Assembly: GCF_000521865.1 (NCBI RefSeq)
Contig: NZ_JAME01000014.1
Span: 41,376-105,375, forward strand
Direction of reading: 5' to 3'
DNA: 64,000 bases
DNA from: Roseivivax isoporae LMG 25204
Lineage (GTDB): Bacteria; Pseudomonadota; Alphaproteobacteria; Rhodobacterales; Rhodobacteraceae
The position numbers and the translations under genes are program-made. The notes under the pieces were generated by a model. That model did not search any database, was not told where the DNA came from, and saw nothing but the letters and a program-made list of their open reading frames with translations. This document shows positions 1 through 9,234 of the stretch, one piece after another. The first letter of the stretch is position 1. The number at the start of each line of letters is the position of its first letter.

Positions 1-247
1 CCTCGAGCATCGGCTTCGGCAGCGCCGTCTCGTCGGAGCGCGCGGCGGCCTGGACGATGTCGGCATCCTCGGCCGGCGCTTCCGCGTGGGTCTCGGCATG
101 CGGGGCAGGGCGCTCCTGCGCGGCATGCCTCGTGGCGGGCGACGTGCTCGCGTGGTCGTTCGGCGTCTCGAAGACCAGACCGGCACCGAAGCCCGCGGCG
201 ACGCAGATCGTCGGCAGGCCGACGAGAAGGCAGAGGATTCTGAACAT
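1..247 (-). CDS. Hypothetical membrane-anchored protein (partial, C-terminus beyond the left edge)
   Basis: Only the first 82 codons are in the window. The ATG at 247 opens a reading frame whose residues 2-25 are strongly hydrophobic, probably a single membrane anchor or uncleaved signal. After that comes a hydrophilic stretch rich in Ala, His, Glu and Asp. It lies 80 bp downstream of flgH on the same strand, so it is probably the last seen member of the flgF-flgG-flgA-flgH operon. I do not recognise a family. A flagellar role is inferred from position only. Confidence 0.6.
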   Translation of the reverse strand, partial: MFRILCLLVGLPTICVAAGFGAGLVFETPNDHASTSPATRHAAQERPAPHAETHAEAPAEDADIVQAAARSDETALPKPMLE

Positions 248-327
248 GGGACTCCGGTCTGCAGCCGTTTCTGTACGAGACGCAGACTGGACGCCGATTC
301 AGGCGAAACCTTGTCCTTGAGGGACAG

Positions 328-1077
328 TTAATAAGGAAGGATCACGTCCATCACGCCTTCGCCGTAGCTGACCTGCTGCTGCCGCGACAGCTGTCCCTCG
401 CCGCCATAGGTGATGCGCGCCTCGGCGATCTTGTCGTACCGGATCGAGTTGTCGCGCTGGATGTCCTCGGGCCGGATGATGCCCGCGACGCGCAGGTCGC
501 GCAGTTCGTGGTTGACCTTTACCTCCTGCCGGCCGGCGATCACGAGGTTGCCGTTCGGCAGCTTGTCGACCACCAGCGCGGCCACGCGCAGGTTCACCGT
601 CTCGTTGCGCCGGATCCGGCCGGACCCGGTCGCGCTCTGCCCGCCAGACACCGCGATCAGGTCCTTGTCGGCAAGGTCCTCCTCGTCGACGCCGGGCAGG
701 ATCTGCCCCAGCTGCCGGCCGTAGCCGAAGAGCGAGGGCGTGCCGAGGTTGACCTGCCCGTCGCGCTCGCGCTCGGTCTCGTTGCGCAGCGACGCGCCGT
801 CGTCGATCTCGATCACGATGGTCAGGAGGTCGCCGACCTCCTCCGCGCGCTGGTCGGCGAAGAACCCGCCGGAACCCGTCTGCCACAGCGACGCCTCCTC
901 GGCGCGGTAGGCGACGCGGGACACTTCTGGCGGCGGCATCGGCACCTGCACGCGTTCGAGCTGCTGGACGCCGGTGCCCACCTGCGACGGTTGCGGGTCG
1001 AGCCCGGCATGGAAGCCGCCGCAGCCCGACGCGACGAGCGCGGCCGCAAGCGGGGAAAGCCTGGTCACGATCTTCAT
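328..1077 (-). CDS. flgH: Flagellar L-ring lipoprotein FlgH
   Basis: FlgH builds the L ring in the outer membrane that, with the P ring (FlgI), forms the bushing around the rod. The protein has 249 residues, close to the usual length. It begins with a lipoprotein signal ending in the lipobox VASGC (lipid-modified Cys19), followed by the linker and the beta-rich body expected of the family. Its ATG overlaps the end of flgA by 4 bp, which indicates coupled translation. It ends in TAA at 328-330. Confidence 0.95.
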   Translation of the reverse strand: MKIVTRLSPLAAALVASGCGGFHAGLDPQPSQVGTGVQQLERVQVPMPPPEVSRVAYRAEEASLWQTGSGGFFADQRAEEVGDLLTIVIEIDDGASLRNETERERDGQVNLGTPSLFGYGRQLGQILPGVDEEDLADKDLIAVSGGQSATGSGRIRRNETVNLRVAALVVDKLPNGNLVIAGRQEVKVNHELRDLRVAGIIRPEDIQRDNSIRYDKIAEARITYGGEGQLSRQQQVSYGEGVMDVILPY

Positions 1078-1733
1078 CGCGTCACCGTCACGCTGCCGTC
1101 GGCGCCCGCGACGCCGATCACCGTCTGGTTGCTCACCACGTTGACCACCTTCACCTCCTGGCCTTCATGGGCGTCGCGCAGGGCGCGTCCCGGCGCGCTC
1201 AGCGCAAGCTGCCCGTCGTCGAAGCGGATCGTCACCGACTGTCCGCGGGCGACGACGAGGGGTTTCTGGATCGACTGCGCCATGACCGGCCGCCCCTGGG
1301 CCAGCATCGAGCGCACCTCCATGCCGACGAGCCGTTCGGCCTGCGGCACGGCGAAGCTGCCGAGCCGGCCCTGCGGCAGCTCGATCACCTGCAGATCGTC
1401 GGCGGTCACGATGTCGCCGGGCATGAGCCGCCGCACGGGCACCGCGACCGGCACCCGCACCACCGCGTAGCCGGTCAGCCGGTGGATGGTGCCGCCGTCG
1501 TCCACCGCATTGGCGATGAACTGGCCGGTCTCCTCGTCCATCCAGTAGGCCGAGAGGACCATCGCGTCCTCGACGCCCGCATGGGTGAAGGTGACGCGCA
1601 CCTCGCCCTCGTCGGGAAAGCGGGGGCCGAGCGCCTCGCGCGTCCTCTCCTCGACCAGCACCGCGACCGCCTCGGCCGCGGCGGCCGAAGCCGCCACGGC
1701 GAGCGTCCCGGCGATGAGTGCCGCGCGGATCAT
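1074..1733 (-). CDS. flgA: Flagellar P-ring assembly chaperone FlgA
   Basis: FlgA is the periplasmic chaperone needed to assemble FlgI into the P ring. The 219-residue product starts with a cleavable signal peptide (hydrophobic to about residue 19, Ala-rich cleavage region). An SAF-like domain follows in the middle (around RRLMPGDIVTADDL), and the C-terminal half carries the GQSVTIRF and VNVVSN-type strands typical of the family. It overlaps flgG upstream and flgH downstream by 4 bp each, a tight translational chain. Confidence 0.92.
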   Translation of the reverse strand: MIRAALIAGTLAVAASAAAAEAVAVLVEERTREALGPRFPDEGEVRVTFTHAGVEDAMVLSAYWMDEETGQFIANAVDDGGTIHRLTGYAVVRVPVAVPVRRLMPGDIVTADDLQVIELPQGRLGSFAVPQAERLVGMEVRSMLAQGRPVMAQSIQKPLVVARGQSVTIRFDDGQLALSAPGRALRDAHEGQEVKVVNVVSNQTVIGVAGADGSVTVTR

Positions 1734-2515
1734 TTGATCTGGTTCGCCGTCGACATCATCTGGTCGGCGGTCTCGATCGTCTTCGAGTTCATCTCGTAGG
1801 CGCGCTGCGCCGAGATCAGGTCGGTGATCTGCTGGATGATGTTGACGTTGGAATTCTCGAGGTAGCCCTGCCGCACCACGCCGATCCCCGGATCACCCGG
1901 GTTCGCGGCCTGCGCGTCGCCCGAGGCCACCGTCGCCTCGAGCAGGTTCGAGCCGAGCGCCCGCAGCCCGCTGTCGTTCACGAAGGTGGCGAGCGTCAGG
2001 CGGCCGAGCTCGACCGGCTGGGGGTCGTTCTCGACGAAGGCCGACACCGTGCCGTCCTCGGCGATGTCGAGCTGCACGGTGTTCTCGGGGACCACGATGC
2101 CCGGGTCGACCTCGTAGCCCTGCAGCGTCACGAGTTGCCCCTCGGCCGAGATCTGGAACGCGCCGTCGCGGGTATAGGCCTGTCCGCCGTCCGGCATCAG
2201 CACCGTGAAATAGCCGCGCCCGTCGATGGCGATGTCGGTCTGGTTCTCGGTCTGCGCGAGGCCGCCCTGCGTGTTCAGGCGCACGACGCCCGCGGTCCGC
2301 ACGCCGAGACCCACGTCGACGCCGGTCGGCCGGGCGGACCCGGCCTCGGCGGTCAGTGTCCCCTCGCGCTGGCGGTTCTCGTAGATCAGGTCCTGGAACG
2401 CCGCGCGCCGCGCCTTGAAGCCCGTGGTGTTCGCGTTGGCGATGTTGTTCGAGATGACGTCGACGTTCGTCTGCTGCGCCAGCATGCCGGTCGCGGCGAT
2501 ACCAAGTGCCTTCAT
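1730..2515 (-). CDS. flgG: Flagellar distal rod protein FlgG
   Basis: FlgG forms the distal rod of the flagellar axle. The length (261 residues) is almost exactly that of enterobacterial FlgG. The N-terminal rod signature SNNIANANTTGFK starts near residue 22, and the C-terminal heptad region reads ISAQRAYEMNSKTIETADQM, as in other rod and hook proteins. The gene lies 41 bp downstream of flgF and overlaps flgA. The ATG at 2515 is the natural start for this family. Confidence 0.96.
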   Translation of the reverse strand: MKALGIAATGMLAQQTNVDVISNNIANANTTGFKARRAAFQDLIYENRQREGTLTAEAGSARPTGVDVGLGVRTAGVVRLNTQGGLAQTENQTDIAIDGRGYFTVLMPDGGQAYTRDGAFQISAEGQLVTLQGYEVDPGIVVPENTVQLDIAEDGTVSAFVENDPQPVELGRLTLATFVNDSGLRALGSNLLEATVASGDAQAANPGDPGIGVVRQGYLENSNVNIIQQITDLISAQRAYEMNSKTIETADQMMSTANQIK

Positions 2516-2556
2516 GGGTCAGTCTCCTCTGGAGGAACGCGCGGTCCGCGCAAGGG

Positions 2557-3300
2557 TCAGGCCGGACGGCCCAGCCGCTGGATCGTGTCGCGCTGCAGGT
2601 CGCTCGCCGTCTGCGTGAGCTTGGTCGCCCGCTCGTAGGCCCGCTGGATCTCGATCATGCGGGTCATCTCGACCACCGGCTGCACGTTGCTGCCCTCGAC
2701 CGCGCCCTGGATCATGCGCGTGGCCGCGGCCGGAACCGCCGCCGCCGCGCCGTCCGGCGCCACGAAGAGCCCGTTGCCGAGCCGTTCGAAGGATTGCAGG
2801 TCGGGAATGTCGAAGAGCCCGATGCGGCCCAGCATCGCGCCGTCGGCGCCGGTCATCGTGCCGTCCTCGGCGATCGACACCGTCGTTGCCAGTTCCCGCG
2901 CGAGCGCCACAGGCGCACCGCCCGCGTCGAGAATGCGGGCGCCGGCGAGCGTCACGAGGTTGCCCTGCGCGTCGACCGTGAGCCGCCCGTCGCGCCCGTA
3001 GGCGCGCTGGCCGTCCTCGGTCTCGTAGCCGAACCAGCCCGCCCCCTCGATCGCGAGGTCGAGCGGGTTGCCGCTGTGCTTGAGCGCGCCCTGCGCCGGG
3101 TCGACATAGGACCCGCCGTCGACCACGTAGGACATGTCGCCCTCAGGCCCCGCCGCGGCGTTGTGCACGTAAGATTCGAAGGCGACACGCTCGCGCTTGA
3201 AGCCCGCCGTGTCGGCGTTCGCGATGTTGTTCGCTGTGACATCCAGATCGCGCCGCAACGCGGCCGCGAGCGATATCGGTATGTAAGCCGAACTCTCCAT
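2557..3300 (-). CDS. flgF: Flagellar proximal rod protein FlgF
   Basis: A 247-residue rod-family protein with the N-terminal motif TANNIANADTAGFK and the C-terminal MIEIQRAYERATKL helix. Length and N-terminus fit FlgF, one of the proximal rod components, rather than FlgG. It is the first gene of the minus-strand operon flgF-flgG-flgA-flgH. Its start codon is about 34 bp from an AT-rich box (3334-3348) shared with other flagellar promoter regions in this window. Confidence 0.93.
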   Translation of the reverse strand: MESSAYIPISLAAALRRDLDVTANNIANADTAGFKRERVAFESYVHNAAAGPEGDMSYVVDGGSYVDPAQGALKHSGNPLDLAIEGAGWFGYETEDGQRAYGRDGRLTVDAQGNLVTLAGARILDAGGAPVALARELATTVSIAEDGTMTGADGAMLGRIGLFDIPDLQSFERLGNGLFVAPDGAAAAVPAAATRMIQGAVEGSNVQPVVEMTRMIEIQRAYERATKLTQTASDLQRDTIQRLGRPA

Positions 3301-3333
3301 GACTCGTCTGCTGCCTGCCTCTGGCTGCTTTTA

Positions 3334-3348
3334 TTATACTTGCTTATT
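3334..3348 (+). promoter_or_regulatory. Flagellar promoter box, copy A (flgF / TPR-gene divergent region)
   Basis: The 15-mer TTATACTTGCTTATT sits in an AT-rich island between divergent genes, while the surrounding sequence is about 70% GC. It matches the boxes at 10017-10031 (12 of 15) and 20381-20395 (9 of 15). A 13-bp palindrome, TTATTTTGAATAA, overlaps its right end (3344-3356). I infer a regulator-binding site. The protein that binds it is not shown by sequence alone. Confidence 0.5.
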
Positions 3349-3356
3349 TTGAATAA

Positions 3357-5261
3357 ATGACCGATTTTTACGGTTACAGCAAGTATAGAGTTGATCTCGT
3401 GTCCGTCTATTCTTGGATCTTTCTCGCGCTGGCCGGTGGAACCGGGTCGTCGTTGTCGTTGCCGGGGGTGCCCCCGGCCGATCTCGCACGCCCTGAGACC
3501 CCGCTCGTCTGGCCCGGTGCTGCGCCCGACGACGTCGCCGCCCCCCCGGACGCGGCCGAGACGGTTCCGCCCACGCCGCCCGCGCCGCGGCGGCTGCCCG
3601 CGCTCGACCTTGGCCCGCTCGCCGAGGCTCCGTATCTCGAGACCCGCGCCGGCATGCTCGAGGCGCTGGCGGCGGCGCGCGAGTCGCACCGCGCCGGGGT
3701 CCTGATCGGCCTCGCTCGCCTGCACCTCGCCCACGGCATGTTTCCCGAGGCGCGGTCGTTCCTGCGTCGCGCCGAGGCCGCGGGCGAGGCGTCGCCGGTC
3801 TCCGAGGTGCTGGACCTGGCGCTCCGGGCCTTCGATCCCCGGCGGCACGACCCGGTCCCGGCGGCGGACGCGGCTCCCGAGGGGCCGGACGTGCCGCTCT
3901 TTTCGGCGCTCCTTGCGATCGCCGAGGGGCCGACCGGCCCCATCCCGGACTTCGCCGAGGCCATCGACCGCATCGACGCGCTGCCCGTGGCGCTGCAGGC
4001 GGTGGCGCTGCCGCCGATGCTCGACCACGCGGTCGGCGCCGAGCGCTGGTGGGAGGCGCGCAAGCTCGCCGGCCGGTTCGAGGAGATCGACGCGCTGCGC
4101 GAGGGCAGCGTCTACCACTACCAGCTCGGCCGCGTGGCGGAGGCCGGACGCGAGGACGTCGCGGCCTTCGACAGCTACCTGCGCGCGGCCACGGGGCGGG
4201 ACGCCGCCGCGCAGCGCGCGCGGCTCGCCCTCGTCGCGCTCGGCCAGCGGACCGGCACGCTCGAGCCGGCCGAGGCGGCCGAAATGCTGCGCGCGGCGCG
4301 CAGGCTCTGGCAGGGCGGGCCGCTCGGGCGGCAGACGCTGGCCGCGCTCGCGGCCGCGGACCTCGCGGCGGGCGACCGGGTCTCGGCGCTCGTCGTGCTG
4401 CACGACATCCTGCGCGCCTATCCCGACTCGCTCGACGCCCAGAAGGCGCGCGCCGAGGCCGAGGCGCTCCTGGCGCAGGTCTACGGCGAGGGGCTGTCGG
4501 GCATCATGCCGCTGCCGGTCTTCATGCAGGCGCACCAGCGTCTGGCCGAAGATTTCCGCATGTCGGGCCTCTTCGATGCCTATTCCGAGTCCTATGCCGG
4601 GCTCCTGATGTCGCACGGCTTCACCGCCGCGGCGGCAGAGGAGCTGTCGGTGCTGCGCGACCACGTGGCGGTGGCGCAGGACCTGGGGCTCGGGAAGGCG
4701 GAGCCCGCGCGGGACGACCGGCTGCGGCTGGCCGAGGCCGAGGCGCTGATCGCCGGCGGGCGACCCGAGGAGGCGGTGCCGCTCCTGGCCGCGCCTCTCG
4801 GCGCCGAGAATCCCGAGCTGTCCGAGCGGCTCTTGCACCTGCGCGCAAGCGTCTTCGAGGCGTCGGGCGACACCGAGGCGCTTCTCGACGCGACGCCGCC
4901 CGAGCCGTCGGAGCGGTTCCTGCGGCTCAAGGCCGATGCGCTCTTCGCCCGCGAAAGCTGGTCCGAGGCCTACGAGACCTACCGCGCGCTCTGGGAGCGG
5001 GCGCCGGCCGCCATGGCGCCCTCGCGCGCCGCGCGCATGCTGCTTGCCGCCCATCGCAGCGGCAGCAGCGCCGACATCGGCGCGATCGTCGACGCGTTGC
5101 CGCAGCTGGCCGAGACGCCCCACTGGGCGGCCATCGCCCGCGAGCTCGCCGCCGACCGGCCTGAGCTCCTGCCACTGCGGCAGAGCATGGTCGAAGCCGA
5201 GATCGCCGACGCGCTGCGCACGGTCGAGCGCATCGACAGCCTGTCCGAGCCCGACGGCTGA
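3357..5261 (+). CDS. TPR-like protein of unknown function in the flagellar cluster
   Basis: A 634-residue, Ala/Leu/Glu-rich, almost wholly helical protein. Repeated helix pairs (for example LIGLARLHLAHGMFPEARSF and LAAADLAAGDRVSALVVLHD) look like degenerate TPR or Sel1-type repeats. A short hydrophobic stretch near the N-terminus (WIFLALAGG) could be part of an export signal. It is followed by a proline-rich linker to about residue 85. The ATG at 3357 lies next to the regulatory box and has no ribosome site, so the in-frame GTG at 3399 may be the true start. It lies 126 bp before flgE, transcribed the same way. Rhizobial MotC, a periplasmic motility protein, is one possible distant analogue, but I cannot establish homology. 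Confidence 0.75.
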   Translation: MTDFYGYSKYRVDLVSVYSWIFLALAGGTGSSLSLPGVPPADLARPETPLVWPGAAPDDVAAPPDAAETVPPTPPAPRRLPALDLGPLAEAPYLETRAGMLEALAAARESHRAGVLIGLARLHLAHGMFPEARSFLRRAEAAGEASPVSEVLDLALRAFDPRRHDPVPAADAAPEGPDVPLFSALLAIAEGPTGPIPDFAEAIDRIDALPVALQAVALPPMLDHAVGAERWWEARKLAGRFEEIDALREGSVYHYQLGRVAEAGREDVAAFDSYLRAATGRDAAAQRARLALVALGQRTGTLEPAEAAEMLRAARRLWQGGPLGRQTLAALAAADLAAGDRVSALVVLHDILRAYPDSLDAQKARAEAEALLAQVYGEGLSGIMPLPVFMQAHQRLAEDFRMSGLFDAYSESYAGLLMSHGFTAAAAEELSVLRDHVAVAQDLGLGKAEPARDDRLRLAEAEALIAGGRPEEAVPLLAAPLGAENPELSERLLHLRASVFEASGDTEALLDATPPEPSERFLRLKADALFARESWSEAYETYRALWERAPAAMAPSRAARMLLAAHRSGSSADIGAIVDALPQLAETPHWAAIARELAADRPELLPLRQSMVEAEIADALRTVERIDSLSEPDG

Positions 5262-5387
5262 GGATTGTGGCCAAGGACAGGTCAAGGAATAGCGCGGCAA
5301 TTCTTTAAACCAGATGAAATCTTTGCCGCCCATCTTGGACCCGAGGCAGGTCCCACAACACCCGGCAAACGGGACAGGAGACAGACG

Positions 5388-6692
5388 ATGAGCATTTCGC
5401 AAGCCATGCAGATCGGCGTCAGCGGCCTGACGGCGAACGCCGATCGCGTCGGCAACATCTCGCAGAACATTGCGAACGCGAATACCGACGGCTACCGCCG
5501 CAGCTTCTCGCAGCTCGTGACCGAGGTCACCATGAGCCAGGCAAGTTCCAGCGGGGCGGGTGTGCGCGCCGAGGACCGCGCCGAGGTCACGCGCGGCGGC
5601 GCCGTGCGCAATACCGGCACCGCGACCGACCTCGCGATCTCGGGCGACGGGTTCTTCGCCGTGTCGCGCAACGCGAACGACACCAACCAGGCGAACTACA
5701 TGCTGACGCGGGCCGGGTCCTTCCGCGCCGACGACGACGGCAACCTCGTGAACGCGGCCGGCTTCTACCTGTCGGGCTACGCCTACGGACCGGACGGCAC
5801 GCTCGGCACGCCCGACGGCGCGAGCTTCGGCGACCTCCAGACGGTGAACGTGGGCGGGCGGTCGATCAACGGCGAGGCCTCGACCGCGATGCGCCTCGCG
5901 GGCAACCTGCCGTCGCAGGCCACGGGTCTCGCCACGCCGGGCGATCCGTTCGCGTCCTCGGCCGAATACTACACGCCGCTCGGCGCGGCGGAGCGGCTGC
6001 GCTTTTCCTGGCAGCCGGGTGCGGCCGACAACGCCTGGTCGCTGACGGTCTCCGACGATGCCGGCCTGCCGCTCGGCTCGGTCGACGTGAGCTTCAACGA
6101 CAGCGGCGCTGCGGCAGGCGCACCGGCCGCCTATGCCAACGTCACGAACCTCGCCACGGCGCCGTCGGCCTTCGCCTTCGACGTGGCGACAGGCACCGCG
6201 ACGATCACCGTCGACAACGGCACGGCCCCCCAGGACATCACCCTCGACCTCGGCACACCGGGCACGTTCGACGGGATCACCCAGTTCGCCGGCGACTATA
6301 CCGGCCTCTCGACCGATGTGGACGGCCGCGAGGCGGGCGTGCTGGCCCGCACCGAGATCGACGAGACGGGCACCGTCTACGGCATCTTCGACAACGGGGC
6401 TCGCGTGCCGCTCTACCAGATCCCGCTCGCGACGGTTCCGAACGCCAACGGCCTCGCCCGCGTGGACGGCAACGCGTTCCGGCTGTCGCAGGACAGCGGC
6501 CCGCTGAACCTGCTCGCGGCCGGCACCGCCGGCGCAGGCAGCATCAGCGGCGGCGCGCTCGAGGGATCGAATGTCGAGGTCACCTCCGAGCTGACCGACC
6601 TCATCCAGGCACAGCGCGCCTATTCCTCGAACGCCAAGATCGTGACCACCTCGAACGAGATGCTGGAAGAGACGCTGCAGCTCAAGCGCTGA
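5388..6692 (+). CDS. flgE: Flagellar hook protein FlgE
   Basis: FlgE polymerises into the hook, the universal joint between rod and filament. The product has 434 residues. The rod/hook-family N-terminus is present (SQNIANANTDGYRR from about residue 26). The central part has beta-domain composition, and the C-terminus ends ELTDLIQAQRAYSSNAKIVTTSNEML, the coiled-coil D0 segment. The ATG at 5388 follows GGACAGGAGACAGACG, a good ribosome site. The upstream frame is open but lacks hook features. flgK starts 36 bp after the stop. Confidence 0.93.
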   Translation: MSISQAMQIGVSGLTANADRVGNISQNIANANTDGYRRSFSQLVTEVTMSQASSSGAGVRAEDRAEVTRGGAVRNTGTATDLAISGDGFFAVSRNANDTNQANYMLTRAGSFRADDDGNLVNAAGFYLSGYAYGPDGTLGTPDGASFGDLQTVNVGGRSINGEASTAMRLAGNLPSQATGLATPGDPFASSAEYYTPLGAAERLRFSWQPGAADNAWSLTVSDDAGLPLGSVDVSFNDSGAAAGAPAAYANVTNLATAPSAFAFDVATGTATITVDNGTAPQDITLDLGTPGTFDGITQFAGDYTGLSTDVDGREAGVLARTEIDETGTVYGIFDNGARVPLYQIPLATVPNANGLARVDGNAFRLSQDSGPLNLLAAGTAGAGSISGGALEGSNVEVTSELTDLIQAQRAYSSNAKIVTTSNEMLEETLQLKR

Positions 6693-6728
6693 GCCTGATC
6701 TCTCGCCCGCGCAACAGGGACGCCCGCC

Positions 6729-8144
6729 ATGAGCATCACCTCCGCCTACATGACCAGCCGCAGCGGCCTGACCGTCGCCGCGGGACAGGCAGAACTGGCC
6801 TCGTCGAACATCGCCAATGCCGGTCGCGCCGGGTATGTCCGGCGTGACGCCGCGACCAGCGAGGCGCGGTTCGGCGGCGGCGCCGAGATCACCGCGATCC
6901 GGCGCGACGTGGACCTGACGCTGCAGTCCCGGCAGCGGATCGAGGGGGCGGGCGCGGCGTTCCAGACCGCGACGGCCTCGGGGCTCGCGGTCTATACCCG
7001 CGCGCTCGGGGAACCGGGCGACGGGCGCAACCTCGGCGACCGGATCGGCGAGTTGCAATCCCGGCTCGACCTCCTGTCGGCTGAGCCGGGCGACGCCAAC
7101 GCGCAGGCCGCGGTGGTGCGCGCCGCGGCGGCGCTGAGCGACACGCTGAACGAGAGCGCGCGTGCCGCGGACACCGCGCGCGAGACCGCGGGCAACGCGA
7201 TCGATGCCGACATCCTCGAGGCGAACGACCTCCTGGGCGACATCGCGGCCCTCGATTCGCAGATCCGCCTGCAGCCGGGCGGCGACATGTCCGCAGCGGG
7301 TCTGCGCGACCGCCGCGACGCGGCGCTCGAGCGGCTTTCGCAGATCATGGACGTGCGGGTACAGACCCGGTCGGACGGCGGCATCGACCTGCACGCCGCG
7401 GGCGGCGCGGCGCTGGTCGAGGACGGCGAGGCGGCGACGCTCGTCTACGATCCCGGCAGCGGAACGCTCAGCGCGGGCGGCGTCGACGTGACGCCCGGCC
7501 GCGAGGGTGCGCGCGGCATCTCGACCGGATCGCTGTCGGCGCAGATCGTCCTGCGCGACCAGACGCTGCCGGAGATGGCGGCGGCGCTCGACGAGCTGGC
7601 CCGCGGCGTCATCGCCACCTTCGAGGCGGCGGACGCGAGCCTCGCGCCGGGGCAGGCGGGCCTCTTCACCGATGCCGGCGGCGCGCTCGATCCCGCCGCG
7701 ACCGGGGGCCTCGCCGGGCGGATCGCGGTCAACGACGCCGTGCGGCCCGAGGCCGGCGGCGACGTGCGCCGGGTGCGCGACGGAATTGGCGCCCCCGCGG
7801 CAGGGGCAGAGTCGGACCCGACGCAGGTCCTGGCCTTCTCCGACGCTCTGAGCGGGACGCAATCCTTCGACGCTTCATTCGGCTTCGGCGGATCGGTCCG
7901 GGTGGGCGACTTCGCCGCGCGGCTCATCTCGGACCAGGCGGGCGCCACCTCGGCGGCCTCCAGCGCGGCCGAGGCGCAGCGCGCAGCCGTGGCCTCGATC
8001 GCGGCGGAACGCGCCGCGGCCGAAGGCGTGAACATCGACGACGAGCTGCAGAAGCTGCTGGCCATCGAACAATCCTACGCCGCCAACTCGCAGGTCATCA
8101 CCGCGCTCACGCGCATGGTCGACACCCTGCTCGCGGCGGTCTGA
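6729..8144 (+). CDS. flgK: Hook-filament junction protein FlgK (HAP1)
   Basis: FlgK is the first of the two junction proteins between hook and filament. The 471-residue product has the N-terminal hook-associated motif ASSNIANAGRAGYVRR and the C-terminal segment GVNIDDELQKLLAIEQSYAA, which is diagnostic of FlgK. It is placed between flgE and flgL in the usual order. The start is preceded by AACAGGGACGCCCGCC, a moderate ribosome site. Confidence 0.95.
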   Translation: MSITSAYMTSRSGLTVAAGQAELASSNIANAGRAGYVRRDAATSEARFGGGAEITAIRRDVDLTLQSRQRIEGAGAAFQTATASGLAVYTRALGEPGDGRNLGDRIGELQSRLDLLSAEPGDANAQAAVVRAAAALSDTLNESARAADTARETAGNAIDADILEANDLLGDIAALDSQIRLQPGGDMSAAGLRDRRDAALERLSQIMDVRVQTRSDGGIDLHAAGGAALVEDGEAATLVYDPGSGTLSAGGVDVTPGREGARGISTGSLSAQIVLRDQTLPEMAAALDELARGVIATFEAADASLAPGQAGLFTDAGGALDPAATGGLAGRIAVNDAVRPEAGGDVRRVRDGIGAPAAGAESDPTQVLAFSDALSGTQSFDASFGFGGSVRVGDFAARLISDQAGATSAASSAAEAQRAAVASIAAERAAAEGVNIDDELQKLLAIEQSYAANSQVITALTRMVDTLLAAV

Positions 8145-8157
8145 GAAAGGCAGCACC

Positions 8158-9195
8158 ATGGGGATCCCGATTTCCGCTCCGGCAACCTTCGCCTCGCAGA
8201 TGATGCGGCGCGAGAGCGTCGCGCGCCTGCAGGGCGAGATCGACCGCGCCGCCCAGGAAGTGTCGACAGGCCGCCACGCCGACGCCTACGGCGCGCTCGG
8301 CACGCAGGCCGGCCGCGCCATCGGCCTGCATGCCGAACTCGCGCGGGTCGACACGTTCCTGTCGTCGAACAAGATGATCGAGGGTCGGCTCGCGGCGATG
8401 GAGGACGCGCTCGGCGCCATGTCCGAGACCGCGCAATCGGTGCTCACGCTGGCCGTCCCGAACCGGGACGAGCCCGCGTTCAGCGCGGCGGAACTCCAGG
8501 TCGCGGCGCGCGACGCGCTGACCCGGATCGCAGACATCTCGAACACCACCCATGCCGGGCGGCGGCTCTTCTCGGGTGTCGACAGCGACGGCCCCGGGCT
8601 CGTGTCCTGGGGCAGCGCCGGCAGTGGCGGCACCTCGCCCGAGGCGGCGATGCAGGCGATCGTCGCGGGCGGCCCGGCCTCCGCGGCCGATGCGGCGGCG
8701 AAATCCGCGGCGGTCGAGGCGCTGTTCTCGGGCGGCTACGAGGGCGTGTTCTACGAGGGCGCGCCGGCAACCGGGCCGCGCCTGTCGGCTGCGATCGACA
8801 CCGGCGCGGTGCTGGAATACGGCATCCAGGCCGATGACCCGGGCTTCCGCGACGTGGTGCGCGGCCTGTCGATGCTGGCGTCCACGGACGTGTCGCAGAT
8901 CGAGGACCCGGAGGCCTATGCCGCGTGGATGGGCGATGCGCTCGACGCGCTGTCGCGCGGGATCGACGGCCTGATCCAGGGCGAGGCCCGCACCGGCGAG
9001 GCGCGCGGCCATCTCGAGGCGACGACGCTGCGCCTGCAGGACCGGCGCGACCTGCTGCACGGGGAATCGAACGCGCTCGAGGGGGTCGATCCCTACGAGG
9101 CCGCGACCCGCATGAGCGACCTCGAGACGCGGCTGCAGGCAAGCTACGCGGTCACCGCGCGGCTGGCGCAGATGTCGTTCCTGAACTTCCTCTGA
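8158..9195 (+). CDS. flgL: Hook-filament junction protein FlgL (HAP3)
   Basis: A flagellin-like 345-residue protein. The N-terminal helix contains LQGEIDRAAQEVSTGRHAD, and the C-terminal helix contains YEAATRMSDLETRLQASYAV. Both are typical of FlgL, the second junction protein beneath the filament. It starts 13 bp after flgK behind the purine-rich GAGAAAGGCAGCACC. A strong hairpin lies just after the stop, shared with the convergent regulator gene. Confidence 0.93.
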   Translation: MGIPISAPATFASQMMRRESVARLQGEIDRAAQEVSTGRHADAYGALGTQAGRAIGLHAELARVDTFLSSNKMIEGRLAAMEDALGAMSETAQSVLTLAVPNRDEPAFSAAELQVAARDALTRIADISNTTHAGRRLFSGVDSDGPGLVSWGSAGSGGTSPEAAMQAIVAGGPASAADAAAKSAAVEALFSGGYEGVFYEGAPATGPRLSAAIDTGAVLEYGIQADDPGFRDVVRGLSMLASTDVSQIEDPEAYAAWMGDALDALSRGIDGLIQGEARTGEARGHLEATTLRLQDRRDLLHGESNALEGVDPYEAATRMSDLETRLQASYAVTARLAQMSFLNFL

Positions 9196-9209
9196 CCATG
9201 GGTCGCGGG

Positions 9210-9234
9210 ACGGCGGCGGTCACTCCGCCGCCGT
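9210..9234. terminator. Bidirectional hairpin between flgL and the ftcR-like gene
   Basis: A perfect 10-bp stem (ACGGCGGCGG at 9210-9219 paired with CCGCCGCCGT at 9225-9234) has a five-base loop that contains the stop codon of the minus-strand regulator gene (9220-9222). It lies at the convergent ends of flgL and the regulator, so it could end transcripts from both sides. There is no T-run, so termination by this stem alone is an inference. Confidence 0.5.

Noticed and set aside
5306..5328. TAAA-N15-GCCG upstream of flgE, which fits the core of the sigma-28 (FliA) promoter consensus.
   Set aside because: Most Rhodobacterales outside Rhodobacter sphaeroides fla1 seem to lack FliA, the flagellin leader has no such site, and the match is only eight fixed bases. 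It was left as probable chance.
2952..7862. Very long uninterrupted minus-strand frame opposite the TPR, flgE and flgK genes.
   Set aside because: High GC content removes stop codons from non-coding frames. The translation is Arg/Gly/Ala-rich without any family motif, and the plus-strand genes are clear.
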